Notes under the pieces: generated by a model
Told to the model about the DNA's origin: nothing
The model's input: the letters and a program-made list of their open reading frames with translations, nothing else
Database searches by the model: none
Assembly: GCA_947493005.1 (NCBI GenBank)
Contig: CANLOY010000005.1
Span: forward strand, 186,001-250,000
Direction: 5' to 3'
Length of the DNA stretch: 64,000 bases
Origin: an uncultured Roseivirga sp.
Lineage (GTDB): Bacteria > Bacteroidota > Bacteroidia > Cytophagales > Cyclobacteriaceae
Program-made: the position numbers and the translations under genes
Shown here: positions 19,801 to 30,400 of the stretch, piece by piece
Numbering within the stretch: the first letter of the stretch is position 1
Layout of the letters: each line of letters opens with the position of its first letter

Positions 19801-22800
19801 GCTTACAACAGATACTTTGATACGGCAGCCTTATTTGGAACTCCCGATTCTTGTTTGGAAATGGTTAATAAACTTAGCCTGATAGGAGTTAACGAGCTTG
19901 GGTGTCTTATTGATTTTGGCATTGACGCAAACTCTACTCTTGAAGGGCTAAGACACTTGAATGCTCTTAAGAACAACTATCATCACCAGATAACAGAACC
20001 TAAAGAAGAGTTCACAGCAACTGATTTAATTAAGCAGCATGAAGTAAGTCATCTGCAATGTACCCCATCAACACTTAAGATGCTCCTGATGGAATCAGGT
20101 GCAGAGGCGAAAATGGGTTCTTTGTCATGCTTGATGGTTGGTGGAGAACCTCTGCCAAAATACCTGACAGATTCAGTACATGAACGGCTTGATGTGAAGC
20201 TGTTTAACATGTATGGTCCGACCGAAACAACCATCTGGTCGAGTATTAGTGAAGTACTTCCTGATCAGGGTATAAACATTGGTAAACCAATAGCTAATAC
20301 CAGCATATACTTACTTGATGAGAGTTTAATGCCAGTTCCGGTTGGAGCTATAGGCAATATTTATATAGGGGGAGATGGTGTAACAAGAGGTTACATAAAT
20401 CAACCAGAGTTAACCGCTGATAGGTTTGTTTCTAACCCATTCAGTAAGAAAGGGAAGATTTACAAAACAGGAGATAAAGGCAGGTGGCTGGAGGATGGAA
20501 ATATAGAATTTCTGGGACGTGATGATGAGCAAGTGAAGGTACGCGGTTATCGTATCGAGACTGGTGAAATTGAATATCGTCTAAACAATCATCCAGATGT
20601 AGATGAAGCAGCTGTTACAATTGCTAAAAATGAGGAACAAGGAGACACAGAACTAGTAGCTTGCATTGTATGTCGAGGAGGTAATCCAGACCTGGTGTCA
20701 TTGACCGATTTCCTTCAACAAGGTTTGCCGGCCTATATGGTACCAAGTAGGTTTATGGTGCTTGAAGAACTGCCGCTAACTCCCAATGGTAAAGTAGATA
20801 AGCGTGGTATGCTGGGGCAAGCAGGTTTACAACTAAGTTCGGAGGCTACTTACATTGATCCACGTACAGAGACGGAAGAGCAACTGGCGCAAATCTGGAA
20901 AGATCTGCTTAATACTGACAGAGTTGGTGCTAAAGATCATTTCTTTAGAATGGGAGGGCATAGTCTTACTGCTATGCGAATGGTCTCTCGAATCCAACAC
21001 GATTTGGGTTTTGAAGTAGCTCTAAGAGATATATTTGAGTACCCAACACTCGAAGCACTTGCAGCCCAGTTGGCTAACAAAGCCTTTGCTGGTTATGAGT
21101 TCCTTGAACCACTTCCAAATCAGGATTTTTACCCGGTATCTCATGCTCAACGCAGGCTTTGGGTTTTAGATAAGCTGGATGAAGAACATATTGCCTATAA
21201 CATGCCAGCAGCCTTTTCTATGAAAGGGTCATTAGATATTCCTTCACTCCACAAGGCCATTATAGCAGTTGTTCACCGCCATGAGTCATTGAGAACTTCG
21301 TTTAGAACAGAAAACGAAACCCCTGTACAAGTAATTCATTCGGAGATAGATTTCAAGTTAATAGTTCATGATTTAAGCAAAGAGACTAACCGATCGGATC
21401 AGGCAAATAAGATCATTACGGAAGATGCAATTGCTGCATTTGATCTCAGCAAACCAGAACTCCTTAGGCTTCAGGTGATAAAGTTAGAGGAGACTGATTT
21501 TATTTTGGTGTTTAACATGCATCACATCATTTCAGATGGATGGTCTACCAACATCCTGATTGAAGAACTGATGCACTTTTATCATGACTTTCTGAATGGC
21601 AAAGAACCAGATCTTAAGGCATTAGATATTCATTATAAAGAGTATTGTAACTGGGAAAATAAGTTGCTGCAAAGTGATATTGGTCATGAGCTAAAAAAGT
21701 ATTGGACAGATACTCTTTCTGGTGAACTACCCATACTTAAACTTCCCGGTGATCGCCCAAGACCAAGGGTAAAGACTCACAAAGGAGGAAGAATATCGCA
21801 CCAACTTGATATTGAGCTAGTCAATCAACTTAAGCAGTTATCGCTCAATCATGAGTCTAGTTTATACATGACATTAATTGCTGTATTGAATGTTTTACTT
21901 CACCGATATAGTGGTCAGAATGATATTATAATAGGCACATCAACAGCTGGACGCCAACACCCTGAGTTTGAAAAACTGATGGGATTTTGTGTAAATACTT
22001 TGCCAATTCGTAACAAGGTTGATCAGAAATCCGGTTTCGACAGCCTATTGTCCAAAGTAAAGAAAAGTGTAACGGGAGCTTTTCAGCATCAACTTTACCC
22101 TTTTGATTCTCTGGTAGACGATTTAGATACTGAACGAGATATGAGTCGTCATGCCATCTTCGATGTGATTGCAATTGTTAACAATCATGAGCAAACACAA
22201 CTTGATTTAGATGAAATAGAGATTACACCTATCCATAACCCAAACCCGGTAAGCAAATTTGATTTAGGATTCTATTTCGATGAAAACAGTGAAGGCCTGA
22301 ATATTTCTGTTGTATACAATGCGCACCTTTTTGATTATGAGAGAATTGCTCGAATGCTTTCTCATTTTGAACAGCTTTGTACAAGTGCAGTGCTTTCTCC
22401 TTCTGCCTTAGTGGAAGACCTTGATATGCTTCCGAAAGAAGAAAAAGGTCTTCTGGATTCATTTAGTGATGATGTTGACTCGGCTTTCTCAAATATTAAT
22501 TGCGATGTAATAGAGCTGTTTGAGAAGCAAGTAGCCGCCTCACCAAATGCCATTGCAATAAGATGCCATGGCTATGAAATGACTTATGAGGAGTTGAATC
22601 AAAACGCAAACCGACTTGCCAATGGACTCCTTGCTTTGGATAACATAAATACTAATTCAGTAGTTGGCCTTTTAGTTGAGCGCAACGAGTTAATGGTGGT
22701 AGGAATGATAGGTATTCTTAAGGCCAGGTGTATATATCTGCCGCTTGTATCCAGTTTGCCAAAATCACGAATAAACAATATCCTCAATGATGCTAATTGT

Positions 22801-25800
22801 GAGTTGATTCTTTCAAGTGAAAATTTGCTGTCAACTATTGAAGGACTAGAGGTTAAAAGCAAGGATATAGCTAAGGTTCAGAGTAATGAACCAACCAATC
22901 CAGGTATTTCAATACCACAATCTGATATGGCATATATTGTTTTTACCTCTGGCTCCACCGGAACCCCCAAAGGAATAAAGGGTACATATTCCGGGTTGGG
23001 TAATTACATATCATTCTTACATGATAAAGTGAGCTTGAATGAGAGTGATCATGTGCTTCAATTAGCCTCACTGAATTTTGATGCCTCTTTTCGCGATATA
23101 ATGGCCCCACTTACTGCAGGAGCGAGTATTTCGATATTAAATGATCAGGACCCGGAAAAAATGGTTGGGTTAATACTGAACAGTCAAGTAACATGCTTGC
23201 TTAGCATAGTACCATCTGTGTTTAATGTACTATTGAAAGAATGGGAAGAACAGGGAGAAACAGATCACCTGTTAAGGTTGGTAATTCTGAGTGGAGAAAG
23301 GCTATCCCAAAAACTAAGTGCAAAAGCCAGAGAACTTCTGGGTAGTGAAGTTAGGTTATTCAATTTTTACGGTCCGAGTGAATGTACAATGACTACTACG
23401 TTTTTCGAACTGCCGGATACCTTAAATGATCTTGATGAAATTCCTGTAGGGAGACCTATTCCTAACACAGAAGTTATAATTCTTAATGGTAATGAGAGAG
23501 TCCCTGTTGGCGTACCTGGTCAGATCTGTATAGGTGGAGTTGGACTTACACATGGCTACCTGGGAGATAAAACATTAACAGAGTCTGCTTTTATTGAGCA
23601 CCCTTTTAGAAGCGGCCAAAAAACCTATAAAACAGGTGATTTGGGGTATTGGTTACTCGATGGAAATATTGCCCTGATGGGTAGAATAGATGACCAACTA
23701 AAAATCAGAGGTGTTCGCATAGAGCCAGGAGAAATTGAACAGCATCTACTCAGCTTTAGCGGAGTTTCAAACGCTTTAGTATTGGCTATTGACAATAGCA
23801 AAGGTGACAAAGAGCTTATTGCTTTTATTCTCTCAAGAGTTCGATTTGATGTAAAGGAGATGAGGTCTCATTTACAAAAGCAATTACCAGAATACATGGT
23901 TCCGGGACGTTTGATCAGAGTTGAAGAATTTCCATTGACGCCTAATGGGAAGGTAGACAGACAAGAACTGGAAGAATTAAGTAAGCATGAACTAAGCAAT
24001 GAAGATAGTAATGAAGCCCCAAGAAATGAGCTGGAAAGGGCTTTGCAAAAGATATGGATCGATATCCTCGGTTATTCTGAAATAAGTATTCACGATAACT
24101 TCTTTGCTAGTGGAGGACATAGTCTTTCCGCCATCAAAATGGCCGCTCGAATACATAAAGTAATGGGGGTAGAGGTTTCTTTAAAAGAGATTTTCGGGTG
24201 TCCTACTATTGCAGAACTGTGTGCCACATTTGTTGACAAGACTCAAACGGATTTTGTTAAGATAAAGAGGGTTGAGAAAGCCGAACATTATGCGCTTTCC
24301 CATGCACAGTATAGGCTATGGGTTTTAAGCCAGTTTGCGGAGTCAAGTAGTGCCTACAATATTGTCAAAGCACTTAAGGTAAGTGGAGGGCTAGACATTG
24401 AGATATTGGATAGAGCACTCTTGACTCTTGTAATGCGGCATGAAACGCTTCGTACACGGTTTGTAACAATTGAAGGAGAGCCAGTACAGGTTGTAGAAGA
24501 TCAGATAGAAACTAGCATTGAACTTCAAGACCTGAGCTTGCAAAAGGACCAAAAGCAAAGTATTGCCGATATCATCAGGCAAGAAGAATTAACACCCTTT
24601 GACCTTGATACTGCCCCACTTTTAAGGCTTCGGCTATTACAACTTGATGCAGGAGAATATGTATTGATTCTTAACATGCATCATATCATTTCAGACGGGT
24701 GGTCAATGACTATCTTGGCACGCGAGCTCATGACTCTTTACCATGACTTCTATGATGAGCAAACTCCTGTCTTATCAGAGTTATCGATACAGTATAAAGA
24801 CTATTGCGTTTGGCAAAATGAATTGCTTGCAGGAGCAAAAGCTAAAGGTTTGCGAGAATATTGGTTCAAAAAACTAGCTGGAAAACTCCCTGTGCTTCAG
24901 CTCCCCCTTGATCACCCAAGACCAAAAGTAAAGTCCTACAAAGGGTCAACATTAGCACGGACATTTGAAGTAGAGTTAACCGCTGAGTTTCATGAGTTTG
25001 CTAGGAGGAATGACTGTACGCTTTTCATGGTACTAATGGCAACAGTAAAGGTGTTGCTATATCAATATAGTAAGCAGACAGATATTATAGTCGGTACACC
25101 AGTGGCGGGGCGTAAGCATAACGATTTGGAAGGATTAATTGGAATGTTCGTGAATACCCTTGCCATAAGATCTGATATTGATACAGATGAGTGCTTCGAA
25201 TCATTTCTGGTGCAAGTCAAAAATAATATGACTGAAGCATTTCAACATGAAGAGTACCCGTTTGATTGCCTTATTGACGAGTTACAAGTTACAAGAGATT
25301 TGAGCCGTTATCCTCTTTTTGACATAATGGTTGCTATGAATAACAATGACAATGTTGATTTAAGTAGCGAAACGTTGTCATTTGGAACGGTTCCTGTTTC
25401 AAACAGCACAAGTAAATTTGACCTTGGCTTCTTCTTTACAGAAGTAGATGGAAGTTTAAAGCTCTCTTTAGACTATAGTACTGACTTGTTTGATTCGAGT
25501 AGTATAGAATTTATACTCCAACATTTTGAGCAACTGAGCAATGAAATTCTGAAAAGACCAGAGACAAAAATTGGCAGACTCAACTTGCTGTCTGACACAG
25601 AAGAACAGTTGTTACTCGAAGAATTCAATGATACTAATGTTGATTATCCTGAAGGTCATACACTGATATCGCTTTTTGAAGAGCAAGTACTCCAGACCCC
25701 AGATGCAGTCTCATTGGTTTTTGGAGATGGCCAACTTACTTATGGAGAGCTGAATGCCAGGGTAAATCACCTGGCGAGATATATTCTGGAAACTTTTTCT

Positions 25801-27492
25801 CCTTCAAAAGATAATATTATCCCTGTTGTAGTTGAACGCAATGAGTGGATGCTGATTTCGCTTTTGGGAATTATGAAATGTGGTGCGGCTTACCTTCCAA
25901 TTGATACTGCCTGTCCACCTGAGCGTTTGAAATTTCTAATAGAAGATAGCGGAGCAAAACTCCTGTTGACTGATCAGAAAGTAGGTGAGCTACCACATAG
26001 TATATCTGATTTTGAGGTAGTGTTTATCCCAGAAGTGAGTCATGAGGACTCCTCAAATCCTAAAAGCAATGTTACTCCTGACGAGCTGGCATATGTGATT
26101 TATACTTCCGGTTCTACTGGTAATCCAAAGGGAGTAATGATAGAACATCAATCCATTGTCAACAGGTTGCAATGGATGCAACAGGAGTTTGCTATTGGTG
26201 GAGATGAGGTTTTCCTTCAGAAAACACCATATACTTTTGATGTATCCGTATGGGAATTGTTTTTACCTGTTGTTACCGGAGCAAAGCTCTGCTTATTACC
26301 TCCAGGTGCTGAAAAATCTCCAGATGTAATCTCAAACCATATTGCAGATTATGGGGTGACTAATATTCATTTTGTGCCATCAATGCTTGAGGCTTTTCTA
26401 CACTTCTGCAAAGCCAATGCTGAGAACATCAATCTACAAACACTCAAACGAGTGTTTGCCAGCGGAGAGGCCCTTGCAAAGCATCATGTTTCAGATTTTG
26501 AACTACTGATTAATGAACCATTCAATGTATCACTTATCAATAAGTATGGACCAACGGAAGCGGCAGTAGATGTTTCGTTCTTTGATTGCTCCTTGAGTAA
26601 TAATTACCAGAATGTTCCAATTGGAAAGCCAATTGGGAATGTAAGGCTTCACGTTTTGAATGACACAGATAACCTTCAGGGAATAGGAGTGCCAGGAGAA
26701 CTATGCATCGGTGGAGTTGCACTTGGCAGAGGTTATTTGAATCGTCCAGAACTGACTAAGGAAAAATTCTTCAATCACTCAGTTGAAAACGGGGGGCGCT
26801 TATATAGAACGGGAGATCTTGCCAGATGGCTTCCTGATGGTCAAATAGAATACCTTGGACGTATTGATGATCAAGTTAAGATTAGGGGATATCGTATTGA
26901 ACCAGGTGAAATAGAACATGTACTACTTAAGCATCAGGAAATTGAAGAATGCGTGGTATTACCTGTGCTTGAAAAGAATAAGCAATATGAATTAACGGCC
27001 TTCATTGTCACAAATAATCCTGAGCTACATAGTACTGAGTTAAGAAACTACCTGAATAAACACTTACCAGACTATATGGTACCGGGTAACTATATCTCGA
27101 TTTCATCTGTTCCTGTAACTTCTAATGGAAAGGCAGATAAAAAGACTCTTCTCGAAGAACAAAAACGGGGAGCCTTGCTGGGAAGTGGTGTTGAATATGT
27201 GGCTCCTGTTACAACAACTGAAATTAAGCTAGCTGCAATTTGGAGTGAGCTTTTGAATAGAGATCAGGTTGGTACAAGGGATAACTTTTTCAACCTGGGT
27301 GGACATAGTCTTAAGGCAACACGAATGGTAGCACATATACATCGGGAATTCAACTGTGAGATTTTACTAAGGCAAATTTTTGAATACCCGGAAATGGGGC
27401 AACTGGCTACAGAGATTGACAACACACTCTGGTTACAAGAATCAGAACACAATATTGAAGCAAACAATAACACATACACAACCACACTATGA
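16858..27492 (+). CDS. Nonribosomal peptide synthetase: C(EntF-like starter)-A[LLM insert]-T-C-A-T-C-A-T
   Basis: Four-domain-type motifs repeated: HHIIIDG, 2x HHIISDGW; YTSGSTGKPKG / FTSGSTGTPKG / YTSGSTGNPKG; three T sites GGHSL; start at MSENPQ preferred over 16825. Confidence 0.97.
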   Translation: MSENPQTKDTADELSPLTANQKAIWLEQKLYPDSPLYNIGGYSIIEGEINEEAFKNAATILVCETDALRIRTREIDGQAFQEFVDVPGYEIPILDFSEDKDSYQEAMSWMKSDFGEPISLSQKELFVFRLIKLNTQHYIWYTKFHHIIIDGFGISLFANRQAEIYNEILTGEEQPTKGYYSYETYVEFDAQYRKSASFDQDMAYWMGKFETLPEPLVPDLKNVSIEGTPPKETVRISRSLFDKLVLLCTDQRVSVFHYFLAVLYVYFSKFYQKKDWVIGLPILNRSSFKHKRTIGMFTGNIPLRLDTPDDNTLVGLMRLIRSELSESYRYQKFPFDELTRAINLIGKDRQRLFDISFSYEKHTYAMTFDGAPTKTIPLSGGTGFDPLAVFVREFEDDEWIDIDFSYSPAYFKQSEVSRMISHFKYLVENLSKDLNQEIQDISILPEREKKNLLLDFNKTEVTYGKDKTIVQLFEEQVIKTSDAIAVVFKESQLTYSEVNAKANALAHFLIENESIEKGKIVGVLQERSEWMLVSILGILKAGAAYLPIDPDYPEERVRYVIEDSGTSIVLSEEKFTYHKEQDSKVSIIDVRTVSHANTDNPVLSADPDDLAYVIYTSGSTGKPKGVMVEHGNVVNFFAGIDNKIPVSNSQNTLLAVTTISFDISVLELLWTLTSGFKVVIKPSQNQNSSRDTKALSTRKVDFSLFYFASEVDVENKYRLLLEGARFADENGFSAVWTPERHFHEFGGIYPNPSVTGAAIATITENIQIRSGSCVLPIHNPIRVVEEWSVVDNLSDGRVGMSFASGWVQNDFLAFSPNGFDVRKQTMQDGIETVKKLWAGESIQLENPNGPDAKVKIYPQPIQPELPIWVTAAGSPETFRMAGDSGAYLLTHLLGQTIEELGEKIAIYRAARKEAGYIGEGHVTLMIHTFVDEDIERVREEVRAPFRNYIKSSTGLMRMVAKSMGQDPDTLKGENLEALLDHAYNRYFDTAALFGTPDSCLEMVNKLSLIGVNELGCLIDFGIDANSTLEGLRHLNALKNNYHHQITEPKEEFTATDLIKQHEVSHLQCTPSTLKMLLMESGAEAKMGSLSCLMVGGEPLPKYLTDSVHERLDVKLFNMYGPTETTIWSSISEVLPDQGINIGKPIANTSIYLLDESLMPVPVGAIGNIYIGGDGVTRGYINQPELTADRFVSNPFSKKGKIYKTGDKGRWLEDGNIEFLGRDDEQVKVRGYRIETGEIEYRLNNHPDVDEAAVTIAKNEEQGDTELVACIVCRGGNPDLVSLTDFLQQGLPAYMVPSRFMVLEELPLTPNGKVDKRGMLGQAGLQLSSEATYIDPRTETEEQLAQIWKDLLNTDRVGAKDHFFRMGGHSLTAMRMVSRIQHDLGFEVALRDIFEYPTLEALAAQLANKAFAGYEFLEPLPNQDFYPVSHAQRRLWVLDKLDEEHIAYNMPAAFSMKGSLDIPSLHKAIIAVVHRHESLRTSFRTENETPVQVIHSEIDFKLIVHDLSKETNRSDQANKIITEDAIAAFDLSKPELLRLQVIKLEETDFILVFNMHHIISDGWSTNILIEELMHFYHDFLNGKEPDLKALDIHYKEYCNWENKLLQSDIGHELKKYWTDTLSGELPILKLPGDRPRPRVKTHKGGRISHQLDIELVNQLKQLSLNHESSLYMTLIAVLNVLLHRYSGQNDIIIGTSTAGRQHPEFEKLMGFCVNTLPIRNKVDQKSGFDSLLSKVKKSVTGAFQHQLYPFDSLVDDLDTERDMSRHAIFDVIAIVNNHEQTQLDLDEIEITPIHNPNPVSKFDLGFYFDENSEGLNISVVYNAHLFDYERIARMLSHFEQLCTSAVLSPSALVEDLDMLPKEEKGLLDSFSDDVDSAFSNINCDVIELFEKQVAASPNAIAIRCHGYEMTYEELNQNANRLANGLLALDNINTNSVVGLLVERNELMVVGMIGILKARCIYLPLVSSLPKSRINNILNDANCELILSSENLLSTIEGLEVKSKDIAKVQSNEPTNPGISIPQSDMAYIVFTSGSTGTPKGIKGTYSGLGNYISFLHDKVSLNESDHVLQLASLNFDASFRDIMAPLTAGASISILNDQDPEKMVGLILNSQVTCLLSIVPSVFNVLLKEWEEQGETDHLLRLVILSGERLSQKLSAKARELLGSEVRLFNFYGPSECTMTTTFFELPDTLNDLDEIPVGRPIPNTEVIILNGNERVPVGVPGQICIGGVGLTHGYLGDKTLTESAFIEHPFRSGQKTYKTGDLGYWLLDGNIALMGRIDDQLKIRGVRIEPGEIEQHLLSFSGVSNALVLAIDNSKGDKELIAFILSRVRFDVKEMRSHLQKQLPEYMVPGRLIRVEEFPLTPNGKVDRQELEELSKHELSNEDSNEAPRNELERALQKIWIDILGYSEISIHDNFFASGGHSLSAIKMAARIHKVMGVEVSLKEIFGCPTIAELCATFVDKTQTDFVKIKRVEKAEHYALSHAQYRLWVLSQFAESSSAYNIVKALKVSGGLDIEILDRALLTLVMRHETLRTRFVTIEGEPVQVVEDQIETSIELQDLSLQKDQKQSIADIIRQEELTPFDLDTAPLLRLRLLQLDAGEYVLILNMHHIISDGWSMTILARELMTLYHDFYDEQTPVLSELSIQYKDYCVWQNELLAGAKAKGLREYWFKKLAGKLPVLQLPLDHPRPKVKSYKGSTLARTFEVELTAEFHEFARRNDCTLFMVLMATVKVLLYQYSKQTDIIVGTPVAGRKHNDLEGLIGMFVNTLAIRSDIDTDECFESFLVQVKNNMTEAFQHEEYPFDCLIDELQVTRDLSRYPLFDIMVAMNNNDNVDLSSETLSFGTVPVSNSTSKFDLGFFFTEVDGSLKLSLDYSTDLFDSSSIEFILQHFEQLSNEILKRPETKIGRLNLLSDTEEQLLLEEFNDTNVDYPEGHTLISLFEEQVLQTPDAVSLVFGDGQLTYGELNARVNHLARYILETFSPSKDNIIPVVVERNEWMLISLLGIMKCGAAYLPIDTACPPERLKFLIEDSGAKLLLTDQKVGELPHSISDFEVVFIPEVSHEDSSNPKSNVTPDELAYVIYTSGSTGNPKGVMIEHQSIVNRLQWMQQEFAIGGDEVFLQKTPYTFDVSVWELFLPVVTGAKLCLLPPGAEKSPDVISNHIADYGVTNIHFVPSMLEAFLHFCKANAENINLQTLKRVFASGEALAKHHVSDFELLINEPFNVSLINKYGPTEAAVDVSFFDCSLSNNYQNVPIGKPIGNVRLHVLNDTDNLQGIGVPGELCIGGVALGRGYLNRPELTKEKFFNHSVENGGRLYRTGDLARWLPDGQIEYLGRIDDQVKIRGYRIEPGEIEHVLLKHQEIEECVVLPVLEKNKQYELTAFIVTNNPELHSTELRNYLNKHLPDYMVPGNYISISSVPVTSNGKADKKTLLEEQKRGALLGSGVEYVAPVTTTEIKLAAIWSELLNRDQVGTRDNFFNLGGHSLKATRMVAHIHREFNCEILLRQIFEYPEMGQLATEIDNTLWLQESEHNIEANNNTYTTTL
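18955..19975 (+). other. Luciferase-like monooxygenase (MupA/Atu3671 class) domain embedded between A4 and A5 of adenylation domain 1
   Basis: FDISVLELLWTLTSGFKVVI (A4) ... DFSLFYFASEVDVENKYRLLLEGARFADENGFSAVWTPERHFHEFGGIYPNPSVTGAAIA ... NALKN, then A domain resumes to NMYGPTETTIW (A5). Confidence 0.9.
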
Positions 27493-30400
27493 GTTTCAGA
27501 GACTTTATTACTAAACTAAGAAAGGAAAATGTCAGGTTAAGTGTAACAGGTAATGATTTGACCGTCAGTGGTGATGGTCAGATCGATGAAAGCCTGTTAA
27601 GAGAACTTAAGGAACGCAAAGCCGAGACGGTCGAATATCTTCGAAAGTCCAAAGGCAGCCAGTCTTATGAACCAATCCCTGTTGCAGAAAGTAAGAAATC
27701 ATACCCTCTTTCTTTCGCTCAACAAAGACTTTGGGTGCATAATGAGTTTGTAAATGATAACTCTGTGTACAATATGTTATCGGCCATTCGGCTGAAAGGT
27801 GATTTGGATATAGGAGCATTCAGAGGAGCATTTTCATCACTTTCACTTCGACACGAAGTACTTAGAACATCCATTAGAGCAGTAGAGGGTAAACCTGAAC
27901 AGGTGATACTTGATGAAGCCCCAATCGAGTTAATGTATCAGGATTTAGTTGGTCATTCTGATCAAGAAGGTATTATTGATCATATAATAAAAGACAGTAC
28001 CTCAAAAAAGTTCGATCTGGGTAATCCACCTTTGGTGTTGCTACATCTTCTAAAGCTCGAAGAACAAGAACACATCATGCTATTAAATATACATCATCTG
28101 ATAGCGGATGGCTGGTCTATCAATATACTTCTGAAGGATCTTATTTATTTCTATGAGTCGTTTAGAGAGGGGAAACCAATGGTTGAATTGCCTCAATTAA
28201 AAGTTCAGTATAAGGATTATGTACAATGGCAGTTAGAATTATTAAATGGCGACCTGGGACGTGAATTGGGAGAATTCTGGAAAAATTACCTTTCGGGAGA
28301 ATTGCCAGTATTAAGCATCCCGTACGATCACCCTCGACCAGTAGTTCGCAGGGATATAGGCTCCACAATCAGTGTCAAAATAGATGACAAATTGAACACT
28401 AACCTAAAGGAGCTTGCTAAACAGCAAGGAGTCAGTTTGTTTATGTTAATGACTTCTATCGCGAAAACCTTGTTTTACAGATATAGTCATCAGCGAGAGG
28501 TTATTATCGGAACAACAACAGGAGGAAGAGAACACACTGATTTGGAACATGTGATCGGCCTCTTTATCAATGCAGTGCCTATTCGTACAGTTATTGATCC
28601 GGACATTACATTTAATGATTTTCTTCAAAAGGTTCGTATTTCTACTACCAAAGCGTTTGAGCATAAAGCCTATCCATTCGATTTAATAGTAAAAGATTTA
28701 GCACTTGAGCGTGATCCTGGAAGACACCCGGTCTTTGATGTTATGGTGATCATGCAAAATTCGGAAATGAACCAAAAGGAATTCGGGGCTATTGAAATGA
28801 GCTCAATTCCAATTCAGAAGTCCATCAGCAAATTCGACCTCACATTTGCATTTAACGAGCAGTCAGACGGAATAGGGTTTTCGATTGAATACAATACCGA
28901 TCTCTTTGAATCAGAAACGATTGATCGTATGACACAACACTTTATGGCGTTGTGTAGAAATATCATTTCTTCACCAGGTTCAACTATCGAAAAATTGTGC
29001 TTTTTATCTTCAGATGAAGAGTATCAGTTAAAAACAGCTTTCAATGATACAGCCCTGGAAAAGCCTAAATATCAAACAATTGCTCAACTATTTGAACAAG
29101 CTGTAGAAAAGTCTCCAACCGCTGTTGCTGTTACCTACAATGGTAGGTCATTTACCTATCAAGAGGTGAACGAAAAGGCCAATAAGCTGGCCAGCTATTT
29201 GGATGAACTAGAGATTGGAGCTAATGATTTTGTAGGTCTGTATCTCGAAAGGGGACTTGCACTTATTGTCAGTATGTTAGGAGTAATGAAGTCGGGCGCT
29301 GCTTTTGTACCATTAGATACTGGACAGCAGGGAGACAGGCTAACATACATGATGAGAGATTCTGGAATGGAGTTACTGATTGTACAATCACACCTGACTT
29401 CAAATGTGAATGTTTCTGATTTAGATCTCATGATTGTAGATGAGGAAGATGTAGTTACTGATTGGCTAGAGGGGTATGAGGTGTCTAATCCTACACTGCA
29501 GATAGTAGAAAATCGGGCGGCCTATGTCATATACACATCGGGAAGTACTGGAAAACCAAAAGGGTGTATTGTTAGTCAAGGGAACATTCTGAACTATATT
29601 AATTGGGCCAATAGAGCCTTCTTTGAAGAAGAAGATTCAGGTAATTTTGGGTTGTTCACATCCATTGGTTTTGACTTTACGCTGACTTGTATTCTCAGTC
29701 CGTTGACTAGAGGAAAGCAACTACACGTGTTTCCTTCTGATCAGGAAATTACAGACATTTTAAAAGAGGTTTTTGATCCTAAGAACCTTATCGATGCAGT
29801 TAAGCTGACTCCTTCCCACGTTTCTTTACTGAATGGAATTGAAAATACTAATATCAGAACAGTTGTCTTGGGTGGTGAGGCTCTGAAAAAGGCACATCTG
29901 AATCGGTTAGATTCAATTAGTTCAAATTTAAGAATAATTAATGAGTATGGCCCAACAGAAGCAACTGTAGGCTGTGTGGCTAAAACAATGACGTTGGATG
30001 CTCCTATTCTCATAGGTTCACCAATTGATAATACCAGTATTTTTATTCTTGACGACAAACTGCAACTGGTCCCCATTGGAGTAGTGGGTGAACTATGTAT
30101 AGCGGGAGCCGGAGTTGCCATCGGTTATATGAACAAGGAATCATTGACAGCCGAGAAGTTCATAGATAATCCTCATAAGCCAGGAGAGCGGTTATACCGA
30201 AGTGGAGATAAGGCCAGGTGGTTGGCTTCTGGTGAAGTTGAATATTTAGGTCGTTTTGATGAACAAGTAAAGGTCAGAGGACATCGTATTGAACCAGGTG
30301 AAATAGAACAACAATTGATTAGCCATGATCGTGTTTCAGAAGCAGTTGTCGTAGCTAAAAATGATCATGCTGGTAATGTTTTTCTGGACGCATATCTGCA

